Source: an uncultured Muribaculaceae bacterium (GTDB taxonomy: Bacteria > Bacteroidota > Bacteroidia > Bacteroidales > Muribaculaceae). From it: 64,000 nt of DNA. The translations under genes were made by a program, and so were the position numbers. The stretch lies in the NCBI GenBank assembly GCA_944321705.1, contig CALUMG010000001.1:62001-126000 (forward strand), in the 5' to 3' direction. The first letter of the stretch is position 1; each line of letters opens with the position of its first letter. The notes under the pieces were generated by a model that was not told the DNA's origin, did no database searches, and saw nothing but the letters and a program-made list of their open reading frames with translations. Shown in pieces: positions 1 through 8,167 of the stretch.

Positions 1-769
1 TCTCGATGGCGCGTATGCTTCGCAAGACAGAATAGAATTCTATGTTTTCGTTCACTTTCGCCTTTTTTCTGATACCGGCAGTGTCTACGAGATAGAAGTC
101 GAACCCAAACTTGTTATATCGAGTGTAAATACTGTCGCGAGTGGTTCCGGCAATGTTGGTCACAATGTTTCTTTCCTCGCCAACGAAAGCGTTTATTATT
201 GATGATTTTCCTGAATTAGGACGGCCTACGATGGCAAACTTAGGCAGGTTGTCTTCAGGCTTGTCCTCTTCGGATTCTTTAGGGAGCAATGATACTATTT
301 TGTCAAGCAAATCACCTGTTCCAGAGCCTGTAATTGCCGAAATTGCCATAGGATCTCCAAGCCCGAGAGCATAAAATTCAGCTTCGCTGTAATAAGTGTT
401 GTCATCGGCTTTGTTTGCAACGACGATTATAGGTTTCTTTGTGCGTCGCAATATTGAAGCCACATGGTCGTCAAGGTCGGTGATGCCATTCTTGACATCC
501 ACGACAAATAGTATCACGTCGGCTTCTTCTATGGCTATTGCCACTTGCTTGTTTATTTCTTCTTCAAAAATGTCTTCCGAGTTTACTACCCATCCTCCGG
601 TGTCCACTACCGACATTTCTTCGCCACCCCATTCGGTTTTCCCATATTGGCGGTCGCGCGTTGTTCCCGACGTGTCGTCGACAATTGCCGAGCGAGTGCC
701 GGTAAGGCGGTTGAACAGGGTTGATTTACCTACGTTTGGTCTGCCTACGATGGCGATTAATTTGCCCAT
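1..769 (-). CDS. der: Ribosome biogenesis GTPase Der (3' end outside window)
   Basis: Der (EngA) is a tandem-GTPase factor for 50S ribosome maturation. The start is the ATG at 769, giving the classic N-terminus [17 protein letters not shown] with the first P-loop. A second P-loop (GRPNSGKSS) follows about 175 residues in, so both G domains are present. The visible part is about 256 residues and stops inside the second G domain, at [13 protein letters not shown]; the rest, including the KH-like domain, lies to the left of the window. It follows era on the same strand in the usual Bacteroidales order rpmF-fabH-era-der. Identification is secure from the double GTPase signature. Confidence 0.96.
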   Translation of the reverse strand, partial: MGKLIAIVGRPNVGKSTLFNRLTGTRSAIVDDTSGTTRDRQYGKTEWGGEEMSVVDTGGWVVNSEDIFEEEINKQVAIAIEEADVILFVVDVKNGITDLDDHVASILRRTKKPIIVVANKADDNTYYSEAEFYALGLGDPMAISAITGSGTGDLLDKIVSLLPKESEEDKPEDNLPKFAIVGRPNSGKSSIINAFVGEERNIVTNIAGTTRDSIYTRYNKFGFDFYLVDTAGIRKKAKVNENIEFYSVLRSIRAIE

Positions 770-856
770 GATAATGAAAATGTTTCCGTGTGTGATTAAT
801 ATTTTTAAGACCACGCACCATGCGGCATCGCGCGTGGCAAAAACAATTATATGTGT

Positions 857-1738
857 TTATTCTATGTATCCGAAAGCGCGCAGCTTGCTTTCCTTGTTCC
901 TCCAGTCTTTTTCAACTTTCACGAAAAGTTCGAGGTATACACGTTTTTGGAAAAAGGCTTCTATGTCTTTGCGCGCTTCTATGCCCACTTTCTTGATTTT
1001 GTTCCCACCATGACCTATTATGATAGCCTTTTGGCTGTCTCGTTCCACATATATTACGGCCATTATGTGTATTGAAGTGGGTTTTTCTTCAAATTTTTCG
1101 ACTATTACCTGTGTCGAATAGGGTATTTCCTTGTCGTAGTCGAGCAAAATCTTTTCTCTGACGATTTCGGTAACGAAAAATCGAGCCGGCTTGTCGGTTA
1201 ATGCGTCTTTCCCGAAAAATGGGGGAGAATCGGGCAATAGCGAGATAATGCGTTGCATCAAGTTGGAGACGTTGAAATCTTCCTGAGCCGATATGGGAAA
1301 TATTTCGGCTTTGGGCAACATTTCTTTCCACTTGGTTATGTGTTCATTAAGGTCGGCATCGCCTTTCAGCAAGTCTATCTTGTTTAGTACCAGCAGGACA
1401 GGAATATCCATGCGAGCCACTTTGTCGATGTAGGAGTGGTTCTTGCCTATTGTTTCAACCACGTCGGTGACATAAATGAGAATGTCGGCATCGATAAGTG
1501 CTTCCACCGAAAATTCAAGCATGCTTTCCTGTAACTTGTATTTTGGAGTCAGCACGCCAGGTGTGTCAGAAAAAACGATCTGGTAGTCATCGGTATTAAC
1601 TATTCCCATGATACGGTGGCGAGTGGTCTGAGCTTTTGATGTGATTATCGAAATGCGCTCACCGACGAGCTTGTTCATCAACGTTGATTTTCCGACGTTG
1701 GGGTTTCCTACGATATTGACAAAACCTGCTTTATGCAT
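857..1738 (-). CDS. era: GTPase Era
   Basis: Era is a small essential GTPase that binds 16S rRNA and assists 30S assembly. The frame opens at 1774, but the family N-terminus begins at the ATG at 1738 (MHKAGFVNIVGNPNVGKS), giving 293 residues, a normal Era length. Visible motifs are the P-loop GNPNVGKST, the switch region ending in DTPG, the specificity motif NKID, and a C-terminal KH domain with the GHGGNKIKKVG signature near residue 240. It lies between fabH and der, presumably in one transcript, with a hairpin in the 166-base gap to fabH. Confidence 0.96.
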   Translation of the reverse strand: MHKAGFVNIVGNPNVGKSTLMNKLVGERISIITSKAQTTRHRIMGIVNTDDYQIVFSDTPGVLTPKYKLQESMLEFSVEALIDADILIYVTDVVETIGKNHSYIDKVARMDIPVLLVLNKIDLLKGDADLNEHITKWKEMLPKAEIFPISAQEDFNVSNLMQRIISLLPDSPPFFGKDALTDKPARFFVTEIVREKILLDYDKEIPYSTQVIVEKFEEKPTSIHIMAVIYVERDSQKAIIIGHGGNKIKKVGIEARKDIEAFFQKRVYLELFVKVEKDWRNKESKLRAFGYIE

Positions 1739-1826
1739 AGAGATACTGAACTGGATTGTTGAACAAATAAGCATGTCCTATTTCGGATTGTCCCGAAACG
1801 GCTTATGCCTACCTTGAAATATACAA

Positions 1827-1890
1827 ATCCCACACCTGCCGGGCCTGTGGCGTGTTTTGATTTCGCGTCCAGCCTTGCAAGGTGTGGGAT
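1827..1890 (-). other. Inverted repeat in the fabH-era gap
   Basis: An 11-base perfect inverted repeat (ATCCCACACCT ... AGGTGTGGGAT) separated by 42 bases lies just after the fabH stop. On the minus-strand transcript it can form a long-loop stem, and the right part also holds a small CCTTGCAAGG palindrome. There is no clean U-tract directly after it, so it could be an attenuator, a processing signal or a partial terminator between fabH and era. Function is inferred only from the base pairing. Confidence 0.45.
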
Positions 1891-1904
1891 AATGCCCCAA
1901 AAGA

Positions 1905-2894
1905 TTAGATTCCCCATACGATGTACATTGCGCCCCAGGTGAAACCTGCGCCGAATGCTGTCAATATGAGCTTGTCTCCTTTCTTCAGTTTGTTTTTGTA
2001 TTCGTCGATGCACAAAGGAATTGTAGCAGCGCTTGTATTCCCATAGTGCTGAATATTTACAAGAACTTTAGACGGGTCGATGCCAAGGCGAGAACCTACG
2101 GCTTCGATTATGCGCAAGTTGGCTTGGTGAGGCACGAACCAGTCTATTGAATCTACCGTCAGGTTGTTGCGGGCCATAACGTCTTTTGACGATTCATACA
2201 TGTCGGTAACGGCATGTTTGTATACGGCTCGGCCTTCTTGGTATACATAGTGCTCGTCGGCCATTACGTTTTCTACCGATGCGGGGTTTGCCGAGCCTCC
2301 GGCTTTCATAACCAAATGAGGCAAACCTTCGCCATCGACATGGAAAATGCCGTCGATTACGCCAACATTTTCACTTGCGTCAACCGGTTCTACGAGGACT
2401 GCCGATGCTGCGTCGCCAAATAGCGGGCAAGTGGTGCGGTCCTTGTAGTTGGTCATGCTTGACATTTTTTCGGCAGCTATCACGACGATTTTCTTGTATA
2501 AGCCGCTTTTGATGTAGGCCGAAGCCGATTGCAAGGCTACAATGAAACCTGCGCAAGCAGCTTGGATGTCGTAGGCATAAGCGTTAACGGCTCCGCACTG
2601 GTGCGCTATGATTGAAGCTGTCGATGGGAAACGGTAGTCAGGATTGGAAGTGGCGCAAATTATCAATTCCAGTTCCTCGGCTTTGGTTCCGGTTTCTTCC
2701 AGCAATTTGTTAAGGGCTCTTACACCCATGTACGATGAGCCTGCGCCGGGTTCTTTGAGAATGCGCCTTTCTTTAATCCCTACGCGTGTGGTAATCCACT
2801 CGTCGTTTGTATCGACCATTGTCGACAGTTCGTCGTTGGTCAATACATAGTCGGGAGTGTAAGATGCTATGCCGGTAATATTAGCGTTAACCAT
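1905..2894 (-). CDS. fabH: Beta-ketoacyl-ACP synthase III
   Basis: FabH condenses acetyl-CoA with malonyl-ACP to start fatty acid synthesis. The 329-residue product has the full thiolase-fold catalytic triad: Cys114 in AACAGF, His256 in PHQANLR and Asn286 in GNTSAA. The N-terminus (ITGIASYTPDYVLTN) is typical and supports the ATG at 2894. It sits directly after rpmF on the same strand, the plsX/rpmF-fabH association seen in many bacteria, although plsX itself is not present here. Only one fabH-type gene is visible in the window. Confidence 0.97.
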   Translation of the reverse strand: MVNANITGIASYTPDYVLTNDELSTMVDTNDEWITTRVGIKERRILKEPGAGSSYMGVRALNKLLEETGTKAEELELIICATSNPDYRFPSTASIIAHQCGAVNAYAYDIQAACAGFIVALQSASAYIKSGLYKKIVVIAAEKMSSMTNYKDRTTCPLFGDAASAVLVEPVDASENVGVIDGIFHVDGEGLPHLVMKAGGSANPASVENVMADEHYVYQEGRAVYKHAVTDMYESSKDVMARNNLTVDSIDWFVPHQANLRIIEAVGSRLGIDPSKVLVNIQHYGNTSAATIPLCIDEYKNKLKKGDKLILTAFGAGFTWGAMYIVWGI

Positions 2895-3032
2895 AATTTT
2901 GTAAAAGAGGCTTTAAATTATGAAAAAGCAAAACTATATCCTAAATACCTTGCTGTAGCAGAAGAAAATTTAGGATAATAGCATTCCATTTTCAACAAAA
3001 GCTTGTGGCTTGTGTTTTAGAATGACATGCAA

Positions 3033-3218
3033 TTATTTTGCTGCTTCTTTCTCGATGACTATTTGGCCTCGATAGTATCCGCATTCGGGGCATACGGTGT
3101 GGCAAAGGTGCCATGCACCGCAGTTAGGGCAAATTGCCAATGTTGGAACAAGAGCCTTGTCGTGAGTTCTTCTCTTGGCTGTACGAGTCTTTGATTGTTT
3201 TCGTTTAGGATGTGCCAT
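3033..3218 (-). CDS. rpmF: 50S ribosomal protein L32
   Basis: Small basic ribosomal protein of 61 residues beginning MAHPKRKQSKTRTAKRRTHD, the standard L32 start. Two CxxC pairs (CPNC near residue 31 and CPEC near 44) form the zinc-binding knuckle, so this is the C+ (zinc) form. It directly follows the DUF177 gene with a 19-base gap and precedes fabH, the near-universal DUF177-rpmF pairing. Confidence 0.97.
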   Translation of the reverse strand: MAHPKRKQSKTRTAKRRTHDKALVPTLAICPNCGAWHLCHTVCPECGYYRGQIVIEKEAAK

Positions 3219-3237
3219 TTTACTTTATAATATTTAA

Positions 3238-3816
3238 TTAATTGTTTCCTTTCAATTTCTTTAAAATCTCCCAGCGAGGGTCGCACTGCTCTTCGTCTTG
3301 CGCATCCTCTTCATCGAGTCTGTCATCGGAAGCCTCATTAGGTTCTTCCTCATCTTCGGCGAGATGTGCCAAGTGTGATTCAAGTATTTCTCTCATCTCC
3401 TCGTTGCATTCTCCCTCGGGATGGACATGCTTTATGGGAATTGTCAACATCACGGTGTCATATATCACGTTGGCGACGTTGAATACATTGTCCGATTCAG
3501 GAATCACGATGTTGTCATCGTCAATTTCATTGTATTCCTCACCATATCTTACGCTCATGTCATAAGATGTGTCGACAATGTGCAACATGTCGTCAAGGCA
3601 ACGGTCACAAGGGATGTTGATTTCACCCTTCAGCTTGAATGACAGCTCATAAATATCACCGCTGTGCATGACCGTCAATGCCACTTTGACATTTCCGGCC
3701 GACACATCGGCACTTTCCATATTTCTGAAAAATTCAGTACCCAAAATGTACTCAAATGTCTGAGTGCCATCGGGCATTCCCTTTAAGGGAAGGTCGAATC
3801 CGGTAAATTTTTCCAA
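3238..3816 (-). CDS. DUF177 (YceD-like) protein
   Basis: 192-residue protein of the DUF177/YceD family, linked to 23S rRNA/L32 production in bacteria and plants. Features seen are the CDRCL motif near residue 96 (typically CxRCL in the family) and a very acidic C-terminal part rich in Glu and Asp (about residues 150-180). It is the first gene of the DUF177-rpmF-fabH-era-der group and has a consensus promoter immediately upstream. Its precise molecular role is not established from sequence. Confidence 0.88.
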   Translation of the reverse strand: MEKFTGFDLPLKGMPDGTQTFEYILGTEFFRNMESADVSAGNVKVALTVMHSGDIYELSFKLKGEINIPCDRCLDDMLHIVDTSYDMSVRYGEEYNEIDDDNIVIPESDNVFNVANVIYDTVMLTIPIKHVHPEGECNEEMREILESHLAHLAEDEEEPNEASDDRLDEEDAQDEEQCDPRWEILKKLKGNN

Positions 3817-3838
3817 AATATTTTTAGTTAAATCGGCA

Positions 3839-3869
3839 CAAAGTTACAAACATTCTATTTAATAATCAA
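3839..3869 (-). promoter_or_regulatory. Promoter of the DUF177-rpmF-fabH-era-der group
   Basis: On the minus strand a TTG (3867-3869) is followed after 20 bases by TAACTTTG (3839-3846), matching the Bacteroidota -33/-7 consensus. It is 22 bases upstream of the DUF177 ATG, so the leader would be short. Confidence 0.7.
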
Positions 3870-3921
3870 CCATTTTGTGCCATTTTTGTTCTTATTGCGG
3901 TGAAAGAAGCCATTTTGCTTC

Positions 3922-4518
3922 TCAAAACAGGCTTAATTGAGGGTCAAGAAGTCGGAATGACATTCTGTGGTAGGGTGTCGTGCCTTGGGCTGCTATTGCT
4001 GCGCGATGGTCGCGGGTGGGGTATCCTTTATTGCGGTCCCAGCCGTATGCCGGAAACTCCTTGGCTATTGTTTCCATGTATTCGTCGCGATGGGTCTTGG
4101 CCAATATAGATGCTGCTGCTATCGACATCATTTTTGCATCTCCTTTCACGATGCACTGGTGTGGAATGCCTGGGTAAGGCTTGAAACGGTTGCCGTCGAC
4201 AAGCAGGTATTGTGGCTTGATTGCAAGTTTCTCCACGGCTTTGTGCATTGCCATTATCGATGCTTGGAGAATGTTGATGCGGTCTATTTCTTCGGGGGAA
4301 ATGAATGCTACGGCCCAAGCCGCGGCTTCGGCTTCTATTATTGTGCGCAATGATGCACGCTGTTTGGCTGTAAGTTGTTTTGAATCGTTCAGCAAGTCGT
4401 TGGAAAAGTCGGGTGGGAGTATGACGGCTGCTGCTACTACCGGCCCAGCAAGACAACCTCTTCCTGCTTCATCGCATCCTGCTTCCACTCGGTCTTTTTC
4501 GAGATATTGTTTTAGCAT
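3922..4518 (-). CDS. rnhB: Ribonuclease HII
   Basis: RNase HII cuts RNA in RNA-DNA hybrids and removes misincorporated ribonucleotides. The 198-residue product starts MLKQYLEKD and carries the acidic DEAGRG signature at residues 16-21 and the downstream TKxHRD-type motif (AKTHRDEYM). Length is normal. It follows the polyprenyl synthetase gene by 14 bases on the same strand, so the two are probably cotranscribed. Confidence 0.95.
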   Translation of the reverse strand: MLKQYLEKDRVEAGCDEAGRGCLAGPVVAAAVILPPDFSNDLLNDSKQLTAKQRASLRTIIEAEAAAWAVAFISPEEIDRINILQASIMAMHKAVEKLAIKPQYLLVDGNRFKPYPGIPHQCIVKGDAKMMSIAAASILAKTHRDEYMETIAKEFPAYGWDRNKGYPTRDHRAAIAAQGTTPYHRMSFRLLDPQLSLF

Positions 4519-4532
4519 TTTCCTGCCTTGGG

Positions 4533-5507
4533 TTACTTGCTGCGCGCGATAATGTAGTCAAATATCGACTTGAATGAATCTATTGTCGGATTATCGCCAT
4601 ACCGGTCGATGATTTCATTGGCATCTTTTCTGATTTGTTCCATTTTTGCATAAGCATAATCGATGCCTCCGGCTTTCTTGGCATATTCAATGAGCGTTGA
4701 GATGTCTTCGCTTGAAAGTTCTTTCTTGCGACTTATTTCTACCATTTTGTCGTGTTCGGGCATGTCGGTGCGCGACAAAGCGTAAATCAGCGGCAGGGTC
4801 ATTTTGCCCTCACGCAGGTCGTTGCCTGTCGGCTTGCCCACGTCGGGGTTGTCGAAGTAGTCGAAGATGTCGTCTTTTATCTGGAAACAGATGCCAAGCA
4901 TTTCAGCATATTTCATTAAGTTGGCAAGGTCTTCGTCGGATGCCCCTGTGGCATATCCGCCCACTTGCACGCAACTTCTGAACAGCGATGCGGTCTTGTG
5001 GCGTATGATCTCGAGATAAGTTTTTTCGTCTATGTTGTGGTTGCGGGCGTTGTCGATTTGCTCTATTTCCCCGAGCGACAGTTCTCGACCCAGTTGGGCC
5101 ATTATGGAAATTATTTTGAATTGTCCTGTCATTTCGGCGCAATACAATGCTCCGCTCACGAAAAAATCTCCTACTAAAACGGCTATGTGGTTATCCCAGA
5201 TTCGGTTTATCGTGGGGCGTCCGCGACGTTCTTTTGATTCATCGATTACGTCGTCATGTATGAGGGATGCATTGTGTAATAATTCTATGGCAGCTCCGGC
5301 ATAAATCACCTTGTCGGTGGCTCCGCCAAAGAGGCGTCCGCTCAAAATGACCAAGACAGGACGCAATTGCTTGCCTTTTGATGCAAGGAAATTGTGTACT
5401 ATTTGCTGCATAAGCGGGCTTGGGCTTTCAAGCGTGTCGTTTATTATCTTGTTGAGCCTTGCAAGGTCGTCCGAAATGCTGTCTTGTATTTTCTGAAAAG
5501 AAGCCAT
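4533..5507 (-). CDS. Polyprenyl synthetase (octaprenyl-diphosphate synthase type)
   Basis: Trans-prenyl-chain elongating enzyme of 324 residues, which condenses isopentenyl diphosphate to make the side chain of menaquinone. Both Asp-rich motifs are intact: DDVID at 85-89 (FARM) and DDIFD at 212-216 (SARM), with GKQLRP at 45-50. The small residues ahead of the first motif fit a long-chain product, but chain length cannot be read reliably from sequence. A TATTTTTG box lies 18 bases upstream of the ATG. Confidence 0.9.
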   Translation of the reverse strand: MASFQKIQDSISDDLARLNKIINDTLESPSPLMQQIVHNFLASKGKQLRPVLVILSGRLFGGATDKVIYAGAAIELLHNASLIHDDVIDESKERRGRPTINRIWDNHIAVLVGDFFVSGALYCAEMTGQFKIISIMAQLGRELSLGEIEQIDNARNHNIDEKTYLEIIRHKTASLFRSCVQVGGYATGASDEDLANLMKYAEMLGICFQIKDDIFDYFDNPDVGKPTGNDLREGKMTLPLIYALSRTDMPEHDKMVEISRKKELSSEDISTLIEYAKKAGGIDYAYAKMEQIRKDANEIIDRYGDNPTIDSFKSIFDYIIARSK

Positions 5508-5524
5508 GTCGTTTTATTGGTTTG

Positions 5525-5532
5525 CAAAAATA
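5525..5532 (-). promoter_or_regulatory. Candidate -7 box of the polyprenyl synthetase gene
   Basis: TATTTTTG on the minus strand, just ahead of the start codon at 5507. I see no convincing -33 element at the right distance, so this is a partial match. A small stem (GCCTTTT/AAAAGGC, 5550-5575) lies behind it and could end transcripts from the sensor kinase gene. Confidence 0.45.
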
Positions 5533-5656
5533 CGAAAAAATCACAAAGTGCCTTTTAAATTTTCTTTGAAAAGGCGAATTTTGACTATTTTTTCAATATT
5601 TCCGGCTGTCAGGAGCGATGATGATGTGTCTGATCGTTCCCATTAAAGGGAGGGAG

Positions 5657-6868
5657 TCATGATTTTATCTTGTGCAATTCAATGCGAAACGTGGTTCCCA
5701 TGCCGACTTCCGAGTCTTTTACATAAATTTTGCCTTCGTGATATTCTTCGATGATTCGCTTGACGAGTGTTAGCCCGAGTCCCCAACCGCGTTTTTTTGT
5801 CGTATATCCCGGATTGAACACGGTTTTGAAGTTCTTTCGTGATATGCCTTTGCCTGTGTCCGAGACATCTATGTAAACCATCTTGCCCGAGGAAGCATTG
5901 TCTACATCCACGTTTATGTGCCCTTCGCCTTGCATTGCATCAACGGCATTCTTAGTCAAGTTTTCCATGACCCATTCAAATAAAGGCAGGCAAAGCATCA
6001 CTCCGCAATCGTCTTCGGGCAGGTTGACTGTGAGTTTGACTCGCGATGAGATGCGCGATTTCATGTATTCGAGGCTTTCGTTGACTGCGTCGTTGATGAA
6101 AGCTAGTTCCATTTCGGGTTTTGAACCTATTTTTGAGAACCTGTCGGCAATGACCGATAATCGGTGGACATCGGTGTTCATGTCGGAAATTATTTCTTTG
6201 TCTATGCCCGATGCTTCAAGCATTTGAATCCATGCCATTATTGAAGATATCGGAGTCCCGAGTTGGTGTGCAGTTTCCTTGGATAATCCTACCCACACTT
6301 TGTTTTGTTCAGCTTTTTTTATGTTTATGATGGCAAAATAGACGATAATGACGAATATAAGCAGCACGGCAAGTTGGATGTAGGGGAAGTAAGCCAGACG
6401 TTTAAGCACGGTGGAATCTTCATAATACAAATCTTGCACGGTGGAATCGTCGATTTTTATGGTTATGTGGTTTTGGGAATTTCTAAGTGTGTTCAACTTG
6501 TTTTCAAGGAAAGCCATGTTTCCGGCCGATATGTTATATGGCGACAAGGTGTCAACAGGTTCTGGAAGTTTGAAATTGCGGTGCAGTAGTATAGAGCCGT
6601 CACCGTCGACAAGTAGCACCGGAATGTTGTGGTTACCCTCAATGATGCTGAACAGAAAGTCTACATTCGTGTCGTTGCTGTTCCCTGTCATTGTGGCAAG
6701 TTCTTTTGTCGCATTTGCCCATATCTGCATCCTTTCCCGCTCTTGCGCTGCAAGGTCTTTGACAAGGTTGTTGGAGATGTGAAGGAATGTGCCCACGAGC
6801 ATGAGGGCGACGATAATGAAAACTATTTTCCATATCCTTCGGGAGTCGTATATGTTGCGTAGAAGCAT
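5657..6868 (-). CDS. Orphan membrane sensor histidine kinase
   Basis: 403-residue membrane histidine kinase. Transmembrane helices are predicted at about 13-30 and 163-182, enclosing a periplasmic sensor of roughly 130 residues. The dimerisation/phosphoacceptor box is SKETAHQLGTPIS with His201; the ATPase part shows the N box (ENLTKNAVDAM), DTGKGI and GWGLGLTLVK. No response regulator gene is adjacent, so its partner must lie elsewhere. The neighbours (polyprenyl synthetase, HAD hydrolase) give no clue to the signal. Confidence 0.9.
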   Translation of the reverse strand: MLLRNIYDSRRIWKIVFIIVALMLVGTFLHISNNLVKDLAAQERERMQIWANATKELATMTGNSNDTNVDFLFSIIEGNHNIPVLLVDGDGSILLHRNFKLPEPVDTLSPYNISAGNMAFLENKLNTLRNSQNHITIKIDDSTVQDLYYEDSTVLKRLAYFPYIQLAVLLIFVIIVYFAIINIKKAEQNKVWVGLSKETAHQLGTPISSIMAWIQMLEASGIDKEIISDMNTDVHRLSVIADRFSKIGSKPEMELAFINDAVNESLEYMKSRISSRVKLTVNLPEDDCGVMLCLPLFEWVMENLTKNAVDAMQGEGHINVDVDNASSGKMVYIDVSDTGKGISRKNFKTVFNPGYTTKKRGWGLGLTLVKRIIEEYHEGKIYVKDSEVGMGTTFRIELHKIKS

Positions 6869-6922
6869 GTCGTTGAATCTGATGCGTTATATTGTATGGT
6901 ATTCAATTATCGTCAATGCCGT

Positions 6923-7774
6923 TTAAAGTTTTGCGTTGGTTTCAATCCATCGCGCCACGCAATCGTCGTCGTTTGAACTTTTCAGCACTTCGTCGGCTAT
7001 GTTTTTAACATCGTCCACGGCATTGGATGGGGCTATGCTGTAATCGGCAAGTTTCATCATCTCGATGTCGTTCACGTTGTCGCCGAAAGCCACTATTTTG
7101 TCAAATCCGCATGTCTCGACAATTGCGCGTATAGCTGTGGCTTTTGAAACACAAGAGGCGTATATTTCGAGATAAGCCGATTCTGAATCATAAATGTCGC
7201 GATAGAATATGGGATGACAATCGATGCGCCCTGCCATGATGTCGCGGTACACATCGTGCATTATGGCATGAGGCCCGGTCGAAAAGATTATCAAAGCCGG
7301 GTGCATCGACGTGGAATAAGGATTTTCGTTGAATATGAACCGCTTGTAACGAGTTCCTTGGCGAGTTGACACAAACTCTTGTTCTTTTGGAGACAATTCA
7401 GGCTTGTGGTAGGCGAGCAGTTGAGAACCCGATTGTCTGTAGATGAACGGATGCATTCCATGGCTTTCATATATTCCGCACAATTCCGATATTACATTCT
7501 CCGGAATGTGCCAAGTGCGGGAATATTCCGATGCCGATTCGTCCCACAATGCAGCTCCGGCCATTACCACGGCAGGAAGTTTCAGCCCGGTAGTTGCCAG
7601 CAATTGCATTGCCGTAGCAGGAGTGCGGGCTGTTGCGATTGTAAAATTCAAACCCTCTTCTTCAATCAAATGGTGCAGGATGTGTGCGCTTGTCGCTGAT
7701 ACGATGCCCTTGCTGTTTAGCAGTGTGCCGTCAAGGTCGGTGATGTATAGGATGTTTTCTTCGTTTGTATACAT
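6923..7774 (-). CDS. HAD superfamily (Cof-type) sugar-phosphatase-like hydrolase
   Basis: HAD phosphatase with motif I DLDGTLLNS near the N-terminus, the Thr/Ser motif II (TIATAR), and motif IV GDNVNDIEMM near residue 240, typical of Cof/YidA-type enzymes with a C2 cap. The frame opens at 7831, but a promoter (-7 box 7795-7802) lies inside that extension, so the start is taken as the ATG at 7774 (MYTNEENILYITDLDG), giving 283 residues. The substrate is unknown; the family dephosphorylates sugar phosphates, flavin or pyridoxal phosphate. Confidence 0.88.
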   Translation of the reverse strand: MYTNEENILYITDLDGTLLNSKGIVSATSAHILHHLIEEEGLNFTIATARTPATAMQLLATTGLKLPAVVMAGAALWDESASEYSRTWHIPENVISELCGIYESHGMHPFIYRQSGSQLLAYHKPELSPKEQEFVSTRQGTRYKRFIFNENPYSTSMHPALIIFSTGPHAIMHDVYRDIMAGRIDCHPIFYRDIYDSESAYLEIYASCVSKATAIRAIVETCGFDKIVAFGDNVNDIEMMKLADYSIAPSNAVDDVKNIADEVLKSSNDDDCVARWIETNAKL

Positions 7775-7794
7775 GTCCGGTTCAAAACTTTCTA

Positions 7795-7825
7795 CAAATA
7801 TAGCGAAAGGAGAGTGCAGAGCCAA
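7795..7825 (-). promoter_or_regulatory. Promoter of the HAD hydrolase gene
   Basis: Minus-strand TTG (7823-7825), 20 bases, then TATATTTG (7795-7802), ending 21 bases before the ATG at 7774. The -33 element lies inside the arm of a strong inverted repeat (7816-7856), which could therefore act on this promoter. Confidence 0.7.
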
Positions 7826-7856
7826 GTACAAAACAATGTTTTATGTTTGGCTCTGC
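7816..7856. terminator. Strong hairpin between small ORF and HAD promoter
   Basis: A 10-base perfect inverted repeat (GCAGAGCCAA / TTGGCTCTGC) with a 21-base loop that itself can pair further (AAAAC/GTTTT). It lies 16 bases after the stop of the small minus-strand ORF at 7873-7989 and overlaps the -33 box of the HAD promoter. It may end the upstream transcript or serve as an operator. There is no long U-tract, so the terminator call is tentative. Confidence 0.5.
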
Positions 7857-7872
7857 TGAACCGCATCATGTA

Positions 7873-7989
7873 TTATCCAAATAGAACGGAAATCGGGAGC
7901 AAAGACCTAAATTTCCCACCTATTCCCGCTTTCAATTCAATGAATGCGCTTGCAATAATCAACAGACACAATAACTTCACCATTCGCAT
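7873..7989 (-). CDS. Possible 38-residue secreted or membrane small protein
   Basis: Short frame starting MRMVKLLCLLIIASAF, with a basic start and a hydrophobic stretch like a signal peptide or membrane segment, then GIGGKFRSLLPISVLFG. A TAAATTTG box on the minus strand (8010-8017) lies 20 bases upstream of the ATG and a strong hairpin follows 16 bases after the stop, so the unit has the layout of a gene. No family is recognised and no convincing -33 element was found, so it could be chance. Confidence 0.3.
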   Translation of the reverse strand: MRMVKLLCLLIIASAFIELKAGIGGKFRSLLPISVLFG

Positions 7990-8106
7990 TTTGCCATACC
8001 TTTAGGTTGCAAATTTACGAAATAATATTTTTTGAAGAGCTTGCGTCCGAGTTTCCGCATGTATAAAAATAACCGGAATGTTACGGATGTTGTGGGACAA
8101 AAGGTG

Positions 8107-8114
8107 TATATTTG
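8107..8114 (+). promoter_or_regulatory. Candidate -7 box of the GH3-like gene
   Basis: TATATTTG, 53 bases upstream of the ATG at 8168. The nearest TTG is only 14 bases upstream of it, so the -33 element is weak. Its position also argues against the longer reading frame that opens at 8078. Confidence 0.5.
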
Positions 8115-8167
8115 CATTAAATGACAGGCTTGCCATTCAGTGTCATGCCTGTGAATATCAAGGTAGA

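Noticed and set aside
396..1013. 205-codon plus-strand frame
   Set aside because: Antisense to der and the end of era; no domain.
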